Assembly (NCBI GenBank): GCA_016584305.1
Contig: JACEEZ010000114.1
Span: 194,501-258,500 of the forward strand
DNA: 64,000 nt
Source of the DNA: Chionoecetes opilio
Lineage: Eukaryota > Arthropoda > Malacostraca > Decapoda > Majidae
Reading direction: 5' to 3'
Below, piece by piece: positions 55,961 through 64,000 of this stretch (position 1 is the stretch's first letter; every line of letters begins with the position of its first letter). The notes under the pieces are model-generated. The model was not told where the DNA came from. It saw only the letters and a list, made by a program, of their open reading frames with translations, and searched no databases. The translations under genes were made by a program, and so were the position numbers.

Positions 55961-57390
55961 TTAGTGCGGGTTTGCTATGCACCGGTAGTCATGCACTTTT
56001 GTCATGCATGGGTTGGAATAATCAGTTGGTTATCTTTCTTGGTTTTAATAAAGGATAACAAAGTACTTTCATTCACTTGTAGTATTCAGGAACTCCCTTT
56101 TTCTCTCGTGTTCACTCGCGTGTAGAATGTTCAAGTTCTCACTCTGTGTCTCGTGTTCACTGCCTCTCGTGTTTCACTCGTAATGTTGGTCTTTGCCCAC
56201 GGGTCGCGTGTGGGACTATACACACTCAGTCACGTGTGGGGTCTTACGTGGACCAAAAGTTATCTACCTCAAAAGTGAGATTCTTTTCACGACTAACCTA
56301 TGAACATGACGTCATGTCGCGTCACAACTTGGAGGTACCAATAAGAGACAAGACATACACTGTTCTCCCTTTTTCTTCAGCCAATCATGAAAGGCAAGGA
56401 AGGGCTGAATTTACACTTGTTGTTATCTAGACCTAAATCTTTGTTTGACAAGCTGGAAGAATTATCGGTTTTACAAGATTCTGGCTACTTTTCTCGCTCT
56501 CTCTCTCGGTAAAAAATCAATCTAGCTAACTTATTTATACCCTTATTCAGACTAAAACACCTATTACGGGCTTGGCAGGCTACCGCTTGTCTTCCCGACA
56601 AGACTTCTGTTTTCACTAGTTGCTAGCAATAATGATGAAATATTTCTACTTAATTCAAATTCATGCATTTTTTGTTCTATTCATTTTTACCATCTAAGTA
56701 ATTCATTATGTTACGTTGCTGACAAACCTATTACAGGGTTGGGATCATGAAGAACATTTTTTGTGTGATGAGCTCTTGATGTGTAGCGGCTTTTTGTACA
56801 TAAAGAACATTTCTAGGAATCCAAAGTAATGATAATTATAGTAAATTAACAGGATGTACCAATTTGACTGTTAAACTATCTTTTCCACCAGTATTCTGTC
56901 CTTGATTTCTGTCAGGGTGTCTCAATTGTAGATAAGCTTTTCTATTTCCAAGGGATTCACACAGATTGGTTAACAACAATCAAATTTCTACCTTCCTACA
57001 AAGACTCTGGCCTCACAGGGTTCCAGGCCGGGTTAGGCCATCCTAACAAATTCATGTCAAAACCTCAGGTTTTCTTAAAAGGAGTTGCAATCAACACCTA
57101 GTTCCAATAACATTCATTTACATATGCTTCAAAATTCTCTTGTAAGAGAATTTCTGTTACGTTCCCAAACTAACATAACTTGGTTGGAATCCTTTTCACT
57201 AAATTCCTTGAAATTTAGCGCGAAATTTTTCTTTCTGTACTCATGTGTTTCATTTGTGTCTTTTAACATGTCTACATTACTTTTTGGGTGTACTTAAGTT
57301 TGTTTCTTCTCTTGAATTTTCAAGTGACCTTTCTACGTCGTTTGTGGTGTGTCTATCTGTTTTTTCTCTAGTCATTTTTTTTTTTAAAGG
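55961..57390. other. Non-coding, possibly LTR or 3' region of the Gypsy-type element
   Basis: CTCGTGTTCACTCG-type repeats at 56105-56180. No domain. It lies downstream of the minus-strand integrase, where an LTR would be expected, but I could not find a matching copy upstream of pol or define TG...CA ends. Confidence 0.4.
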
Positions 57391-57399
57391 GTGATCTGC

Positions 57400-60300
57400 A
57401 TGTTTGTTATTTCCTCTCCCGAGTCTAGAGATTGAATCTTGAACTTGTTTCCTCCTGCATTTGAAATTATTTTATAAGGACCTTTAAATTTGGGTGATAA
57501 CTTATTACTTTTGGGCGATAGGTACATGAAGTTTTGCCATTACTAAATCTCCATGTCGTAACTTTACATCGCGTGCCGTTTTATGGTTGTTTTTCTCTTT
57601 CCTCTGAGTATTCTTTCATGTGGCTTCTTACTCTCTGGTGAATGACTTGAATTTGTGTAATCTATTTGCCACGTAATCATCCTGATTATACACAGGTTGG
57701 GGTTTTCTGCATCTAAAGTTCATATGGGAGAACTTTATCTTCCCAAAACAATATGTAATGTGACTTTTTCTCCAGTGGCTGAGTTTATCTGGGATTCAGT
57801 GCACTTTAAACATGTGGGATCCACGTATCCCATGCCATGCTGAAACGGATCCATTAGACTCCTAAAACAAGTTATTATTTTGTTGGTTGAGTCTTTCTAC
57901 TACTCCATTACTCTGAGGTCTATAGGCTTGTACTTTTATTTTCTTGATGTTAAATAGTTACATAGTCCTTCTAGTATCTGATTGTTGAACTCTGTACCGT
58001 TGCCCTGACACAATTACCTTTGGTGTCGTGAAATTGCAAATTATTTGTTCGAATATTATTGATGCGACCGTTTCAGCCTTTTTATTTTTCATGGGCTGTA
58101 TGATGCATATCAGGAAAAATAGTCGATGGCGACTAGCAAGTATTTGTATCCATTTTCTGACAGTGGAAGCTTGAGTGTATCGATGTGAACTCTTTCCCAG
58201 GGTTTTTCTGGGGTTTTAGGGTAGGGTTAGCATTGGTGCTGGGGAACGCGTGTTAAACCCTTCACTTCGGCGCAAATCGTGCAGTTATCTACTTTGGGAA
58301 TATATGTCTTTTCTCATGCCTGGCCAGAAGTACTTTAGTTGTGCTTGCTTGTAAGTCTTATTTTTTCCGGGTGTCCGCTGTGGGCACTTTTTATGGACAT
58401 CTTAATACTTCTGGGACTAGTGTCTGAGGGATTACAAATTGTTTCACCATACCTCGTGTTACGTCTTTGCATACTATTTCTGCTTTTTCTGTATGATAAT
58501 TCATTGCATATTTCGAAATTGTTTATCTTGTATTTAGCGGGTAGTTGGGGGTTCTTGCTACCTGTCGGGTCTGTTAGGTGGTGTTACTACTGTGCTCCCC
58601 CAGGGCATCCTTTTCCAGTTTCTGTGCTGACTAGTCTGTATCTAGTGTAAATTAATTCTTCAATACTACATATTGAGGTCATTACCTCTGTTTTGGGCAA
58701 TGTTCCTTGAGAGTGTGTCTGCGGCTACGTTTTCTTTCCTGGTATGTATTCAAAACTGACTTCGTAATTCTGTAACGTCGTGAACCATCGGCGAGTCTGC
58801 CTCTGGGGTTTTTTTTATCTTAAACAGGTTTCTGTATTGCTGTGTGATCAGTCCACACTCTTATCTTGTAACCTAGCAATGTGTCTCTACATTTTTCTAG
58901 GCAGTAAAATTACTGCTAAAGTCTCACGTTCTGTGATGCTGTAATTCTTTTCTGCGGTTGTGCATAGTCTAGATGCATAAGCTATCGGTTGGAACGTTCC
59001 TTTTCTTTCCTGCATTAATATTCCTCCTAGCCCTATATCTGAGGCGTCGGTAATAGGAAAAATTTCTTTTCGTTTAATCTGGGAAGATTAGTACTGGTGA
59101 GTTGGTTAGTTTTTGATTTGAGCGTTTCAAATGCTTGCTCTTGAGCGTGTCCCCAAGTAAAAGTCTGATTCTTTTCAATAGTGTGTTTAGGGGTTGTCTA
59201 TATCGGCGTATCCCTTTATAAGATTCTATAGTAACCTGTTAGACCAAGGAAACTTCTTACTTTCTCAACTGGGGTTGGCCTGGGGAAATTTTCTTACGGC
59301 GTTCGAGTTTTGACTGTACTGTTCTTATCCTGTTTATCTATTTGGTGTCCTAGGTAAATAACTTGCCCTTGTAGGAAAGTACATTTCTCTTTTTTCACTT
59401 TCAATCCGGCTGATGCTACCTAGAGAAAACCAAAGTCTAGTTTTCTTAAAAATGTTCCTCTGCTGTCTGCGATACTATAAATTTATGTCGTCTAGGAATA
59501 CATTTGCTGTTTTTCCAAATTAGCCCTTGCAATACTGTGTTCATCAGTCTCATGTACGTTAATGGACTGTTTATAAACCAAATGGCATGCGTTTAAATCG
59601 TAGTGTCCAGTCGGTGTGGAAAAAGCTGTCATGTCTTTAGATTCATCTTGCATTTCTATCTGCCAGAAGGCTGACTTTATGTCTATTTTTGCTAAATAGT
59701 TTATTTTCTGTTCCTAGACTGCGAAAAATGTCAGAGATTACTGGTAATGGTAGACGATCTGGGATAGTGTGTTTGTTTAACTCCCTGTAGTCGATGACTG
59801 GGCGTACTGAACCGTCGACTTTGGTACTAGGATAAAGGAAAGTTCCACTCACTATCGCTAGGTTCAATCACATCTTGTGTGAGCATTTCACTGATCAATT
59901 GATTTACTGTGGCGAGCTTTGAATGCGGCAATCTATATGCGGGGATATAAATTGGCTGTGTCCTGATTTTAATTTTTTTGATGTTTCAACACGTCAGTCT
60001 TTCCCAAGCGTCCCTGGTAAGGCTATTGCGTGCTCGTGCTTCGTTAGCAGTGATAAGAGTTTCGTGCTCTAAATCAGGTCGGCTGGTAGGTTTAAGGTGT
60101 TGAGGAATCTCCCCCAACCTCTACATCTTTCTGGACTGAGCAGATGAATGGGTCGTTTGCTTTTTTCTGAGTTCTGATTTTCATTTACTATTTTAATTGG
60201 GTGTTTACAGACTTGGAATGATCCTATCGGGGTTTCCTGGTTTCAAAGTGATGTTTTTTCAGTGACTCATTACTAAAACTTCTAATTTCCCATTCTCTGT

Positions 60301-60760
60301 TTTTATAACAGCGAAATCAATTGCGTTCCTTTCACTCTGATGGATTCTGGCATGTAAATACTTCTGTATCCTGCTTTAATCCTTTTAACCCCCCAGTGTC
60401 CCTTGTTAATTGACATGGGCATGCAATAGCGTATACTCTATAAACATGTCCTGAAATAATTCTCATGGCTTCATCTGGGTCTGTAACTTGTTCCTTTGAT
60501 GCTGTCTCAGTGTATTTACTAACTTGTGATACCTTTCATGCCTGGTATTTAGCTTTTTTGCTTGTCTTTGGTGTGACTTCACTACTCATCTGTTTCGGGC
60601 AGTGTGTAATTAGGGGCCTTGAGAGGTAATTTTTCCTTTCTCTTTTGGGGTTATCAGTAGCCTTTGATTGCTCTGCCACGCTATTGGGTGTTGTAATAGC
60701 ATAATTAGTATTCGTATTTAGCACCCTATAACGGGTTCTGGATTCAGAAATGGGATGAAT
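57400..60760 (-). pseudogene. Decayed Gypsy-type LTR retrotransposon pol
   Basis: Minus-strand order from high to low coordinate: N-terminal pol debris (60760-59900), RT with VRPVIDYRELNKH (near 59800) and an FLDD box (59487-59498), RNase H with ITDASDIGLGGILMQ (59056-59010), integrase zinc finger CTICAEVKG (near 58275), core VHIDTLKLP (near 58180) and NGVVERLNQ (near 57905) with its D and E residues, and C-terminal GDLVMAKLHVPI and FKGPYKIIS (57560-57430). RT-RNaseH-integrase order is that of Gypsy-type elements. Frameshifts every 50-200 bases make it dead. No LTR pair was identified. Confidence 0.82.
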
Positions 60761-60907
60761 TTGTATGAACAGTGAACAAACCCTGGGTTATCAACGAGTT
60801 TCTGTGGCTTGTTAACGGGCGGTATCGGGCTTCGTTTTCTAATTTTCTAAGTCTTTCGGTCTCGTGTCTTATCTTGAGGGAAAATATTTTTTCTTCATGC
60901 TATAGTA

Positions 60908-60994
60908 GGGTCACTTAGGGCGATTCGCTTCACATTAGGTGAAGGAAGTATTTTTGGAGGGTCTTATCCTAAGCATTTTGTGCCGCTGAAATCC
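60908..60994 (+). repeat. Direct repeat, left copy (87 bp)
   Basis: GGGTCACTTAGGGC, the near-palindrome TTCACATTAGGTGAA (60929-60943) and GAGGGTCTTATCCTAAGCAT match 63630-63722 in the same orientation. Confidence 0.82.
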
Positions 60995-61124
60995 GAAAAT
61001 CGTAGTTGGGTCACTCGTTAGCGGTAAGTTTTTCGCGCAATTTTGCAATTTGGCAATTTGGCAATAAAATTGGCAATTACAAATTGCCGAATGAGAAAAC
61101 CAGACGTCGTAGAGGGCCTCGTTT

Positions 61125-61270
61125 TGGGGCTCAAATTTAAGCTTATTAAGAGTGCAAAAATGTTTATTAGTACTCCGTGTTTGTATCTGTTTTTGCATTA
61201 CTGAACTATAAATGGAAATTAGAGATAAGTGGAAAAATGGAAAAAATATAAAAGGAATAATTTTGGCCTT
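61125..61270 (+). repeat. Inverted repeat, left arm (~146 bp)
   Basis: GGGCTCAAATTTAAGC, AAGAGTGCAAAAATGTTTAT, GTTTGTATCTGTT, GGAAATTAGAGATAAGTGGA and GGAATAATTTTGGCC match the reverse complement of 63856-64000 with substitutions and small indels. Both arms may extend outside what I can see on the right. Confidence 0.82.
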
Positions 61271-61500
61271 AATTTCACATCAAAAGTCCTGAAATGTTTC
61301 TGGCTGTATCTGTTCTCATAAAGGCACACCGTTTTGTTATAGAATGGTAATTTTCTCTGCTGTCCCCCTCATGGTTCGTATTTGTATGACATACGGAATG
61401 AAAATTCGCAAATAAAAGAAAATTTCATTGGTATAAATTTAGAAATTAACTTTGTTTCGTGGCCATTGATGCAGGGGCTTCCGCCTTTTAAGAATCCAAG
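61271..61500. other. AT-rich leader between the inverted repeat and the orphan gene
   Basis: No ORF of note. Composition changes sharply to GC-rich at about 61500, where coding sequence begins. Confidence 0.4.
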
Positions 61501-63490
61501 AGCGTGGACGTACTTGGAGAAACACTGGGTCGTCCGAAGGGCGTTGGTACCTTTCAGGTCCTTGGCTGCGACCCTGCTTGGAACGGTGAACCGGGGACTC
61601 TGAAAGGTGACGGTGGGGTTGTAGGGATCACGAAAAATCCTCGAGAGGACCAGTTCTTCTTTGATCCAAGACGAACTCTTGGCAACAAGGCCAAATCATT
61701 CGGAATTCTGCTCGGCATCAAAACACCACAAGGACAGCCCCCAGCGGTCACGAAGAAAAACACACGAGATGACCAAAGAGGTTGCTGGGGCTTCTTCGCC
61801 AGCATAACCCCTTCACTCGCGAGAAAGCCCAACTCACCACCGTCCTTTCCCCCAAGGTTGTTCCCCGATAAGATGGTGGACGCACTGACAAGAATCGAGG
61901 AGACTTGGCAAGGAAGCTCTCTTGGGAAAATACGAAGAGGAAGGATCAGGACTGCGCAGCAAAGTCCTGGGAGGTCCTGCATCGTCACCTACCAATACAT
62001 TTTAAACGCCCGGGCAAAAAAGCCAAATTTCAATCGGAGGGAAGCAGGTGATTGTCACGGGATCCTCAGACTTCACTCGGCGCCCGCTGCTTGCCCTCCA
62101 ACTCGACACATCTGGACCTTCGCACCATCATCTCCAACTATGAGCTCTCCCTGTTCCCTCTTGCCCCCTTTGACGCCCAAGGCCACCCGCGGGTCACGAC
62201 AAAAAAGTGCCTTCTCAGGGTTTTGGAGAAGATGAACGCGGCGGTCTCCACGGCCTCGCAAACCCCTTCATCCTCTCTGTGCTGGTCCCTCGCCGGATGG
62301 CTATGCTTCAGCACACCCGTTTCCGGCTCAGAAACTTAAGGGCTGGTTGGATCCTCCTGCAGAAGTTGCCAACTGGTGTTTGGGTACGGGGAGTGCACCC
62401 TTGTCTTTGACAGTACGAAATCGGGCGGTCCCTCAAAGACGACGAGGGAAAAGGAGCCCGAGGTGGAGGATACGATATCGGGGCATTTCCAAGCGCGACG
62501 AGGATCAAAGGTTTGGAATGACCATGGCTAACATCTTGTCCACCAAAAGCAACAAGACTGCTATGACCTCTCTCATGCTCCCAAATCCAGCCCATTATGG
62601 GGATTACCGTTCGTCCTGCGCGGTGGCGCGACAAAGCCGTGGCAACTTCTGGACCGGACTGGAGCCAAGTTCGCTTCAGAACAAGAGGAAGCGGGGCACT
62701 AAGATGATTAATCTCTCCATGCTCGACAAAGTGTGGAGGCAACCGTAGTTTCCTGCGGACCTGACGTCCTCGTCCTCCTCCTCCGACACCTTTCCCAAGT
62801 TACCTCCCAACACTTCCTCCAAACTTGCAAACGGGGCTTTCAACGTTCAGCTCATCCACGATGAACTGGGCTCTCACGCGGATGTTGATCACGTCCTTCC
62901 ATGCTCTGACTGGTTGCGACACCACTTGCGCCCTCTTCAGGGAAAAGGGGAAGTTGCAAGCTTGGCCTGTGTTTCCAGGCGGCCGACCAGGCAACCCTCG
63001 GGCGCTTTGGGTACACTCCGAAGCCCTGGTCCGCTGACGCAAGAGAGCCTGGGCGTGCTGTGCCGATTCGTGAGCAGAATTTACGGATATACCCGCTCTC
63101 TGCCGCAGGCGAGGTGGACGGCACTTCAGAAAAGAAGGTTGGAGCAGCACTGGGGCCCCCCCGACAGTCAACGCCACCACCCAGCACATTATGCGAGCCC
63201 CGCTACAGGCCGTCGTCTGGGAGGGGGGTGTGGAAGAGGAGTTGGTGACCCTCGGGCCCGACCAAGTACGGGTACGGACCAAACCTGGCGCCTATCCCTT
63301 CCACCCGGGCCCCCCGCCCCGCAAAGTATCATGGATGGAAAGCAGTGCGGATGCAAGCGAACTGCTCGACCAATCGCTGCCGCTGTCACGCCTGCAGACT
63401 CCCTTTTTCGGAGCTTTGCGATTGCTCCCCCGAGATGTGCATCAACGGGCGAGGAAGATGGGCATGAGGACGTCGATGGCGTAGACGACT
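61500..63490 (+). pseudogene. Multi-copy orphan protein with FEN/PIN-like GCD motif and Cys-rich tail, frameshifted
   Basis: Plus strand, GC-rich. An uncertain N-terminal part (61504-62000) is followed by LDLRTIISNYELSLFPLAPF (about 62115-62170), TTKKCLLRVLEKMN, CTLVFDSTKSGGPSKTTREK (62398-62457), CGPDVLVLLLRHLSQV (about 62755-62800), HALTGCDTTCALFREKGK (62902-62955), RFVSRIYGY, then a Cys-rich end (CGCK at 63346-63357, then NCSTNRCRCHACRLPF and CDCSPEMCIN at 63360-63452) with a stop after GRGRWA. The family is a widespread unnamed invertebrate one. The LTGCDTT...GKGK motif resembles the GCD(Y)...GIG helix-hairpin of FEN1-type nucleases, and PDVLVLLL resembles a PIN-fold acidic strand; a nuclease role is inference. 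At least six frameshifts. Confidence 0.72.
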
Positions 63491-63492
63491 AG

Positions 63493-63629
63493 ATATTCGA
63501 TTTTTTTCAACTTGTGACGCTCGCTATCGCAAGTAAGGGATTTTTTTGTGTTCTAATTGTTATTTTCCAAAAATACGCGGAGGAGACTCGGTTTCGTTGT
63601 TTGAAATTTTGTGTTCTGGATTAATACTC
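63493..63629. other. 3' flank of the orphan gene
   Basis: Short AT-rich stretch between the gene and the right direct repeat; no other feature. Confidence 0.4.
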
Positions 63630-63722
63630 GGGTCACTTCGGGCGGAAAAAAGGCTTTTCGCTTCACCTTAGGTGAGGAAGTATTTTGAGGGTCTTATCCT
63701 AAGCATTTTTCAGTTGAAATCC
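63630..63722 (+). repeat. Direct repeat, right copy (93 bp)
   Basis: Second copy of 60908-60994, here with TTCACCTTAGGTGAG (63662-63676) and GAGGGTCTTATCCTAAGCAT. It lies just 3' of the orphan gene and inside the right inverted-repeat arm. Confidence 0.82.
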
Positions 63723-63855
63723 CTGTTCTAACGCAATAATTGTACCCCACCCCTTTCACAAATTCGTTAATTAAATGTGTCCTAAGAACAATTGTTTGTT
63801 ATTTTTTCTTTTTTACTAATTAAAATTTATTTTTAATTATTAAGAACTCAGGCTT

Positions 63856-64000
63856 TAAGGGCCAAAATTATTCTTTTATATTTTTCCCAATTTTTTTCCA
63901 CTTATTTCAATTTCCATTATAATCATTAAACCGAACAGATACAAACCCCGGAGTACTCAATAACATTTATGCACTCTTATAAACTTCAATTTGAGTCCAA
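63856..64000 (-). repeat. Inverted repeat, right arm (to the window edge)
   Basis: Reverse complement of 61125-61270. The window ends within or at the end of the arm, so the outer limit and any target duplication are not visible. Confidence 0.82.

Noticed and set aside
61554..62742. Two 144-codon minus-strand ORFs
   Set aside because: Antisense to the plus-strand orphan gene, whose motifs (VFD, PDVLVLLL, GCDTT, Cys-rich tail) all read on the plus strand.

Overview
This is eukaryotic DNA with no bacterial gene organisation. It looks like an arthropod, most probably a decapod crustacean such as a crab. Three things point there: several different LINE families, a Penelope-like retroelement and many TIR transposons in very AT- and microsatellite-rich DNA; multi-copy orphan gene families common in arthropod genomes; and intron-containing host exons. 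One exon is recognisable as cytosolic asparaginyl-tRNA synthetase. The species call is inference.

Layout. 1-1.2 kb: N-terminal half of a broken multi-copy orphan gene (minus), running off the left edge. 1.4-2.4 kb: C-terminal end of a Penelope-like element with a GIY-YIG domain and a hammerhead-like core. 2.5-8.2 kb: one LINE (minus) interrupted by a 1,012-bp solo LTR (TSD CATG) and a 702-bp pogo/Tigger-like element (TSD TA); removing either restores the LINE frame. It ends in an 82-bp inverted repeat. 8.2-13.5 kb: minisatellites, a second LINE (plus) carrying a MITE, a LINE tail, and the asparaginyl-tRNA synthetase exon followed by a long minisatellite intron. 13.5-20.46 kb: the 6.9-13.5 kb segment again, full of homopolymer-type errors. 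20.5-29.3 kb: the same poor base quality, with two broken copies of another orphan family and a ~62-bp tandem array. 31-33.8 kb: two ~650-bp direct repeats around a 1.5-kb interior (possible non-autonomous LTR element). 33.8-36.3 kb: a hAT-like element carrying piggyBac-like and Tigger-like MITEs. 36.7-45.7 kb: a two-exon Ala/Gly-rich host-type gene ending in a CaaX box, then LINE, hAT, pogo and SINE debris, a promoter-like segment and the start of a LINE RT. 45.7-54.7 kb: the same ~9.05 kb again after a single N, continuing into a better LINE RT (to ~56 kb). 57.4-60.8 kb: decayed Gypsy-type pol (minus). 60.9-64 kb: a broken orphan gene with a GCD-TT motif resembling FEN/PIN nucleases, with direct and inverted repeats around it.

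Two large apparent tandem duplications (offsets 6,639 and ~9,046 bp) are best read as assembly artefacts: overlapping contig ends joined without merging. Their copies differ mainly by homopolymer indels. The real biology is one host gene with a CaaX end, one tRNA-synthetase exon, and a dense, deeply nested set of retro- and DNA transposons.
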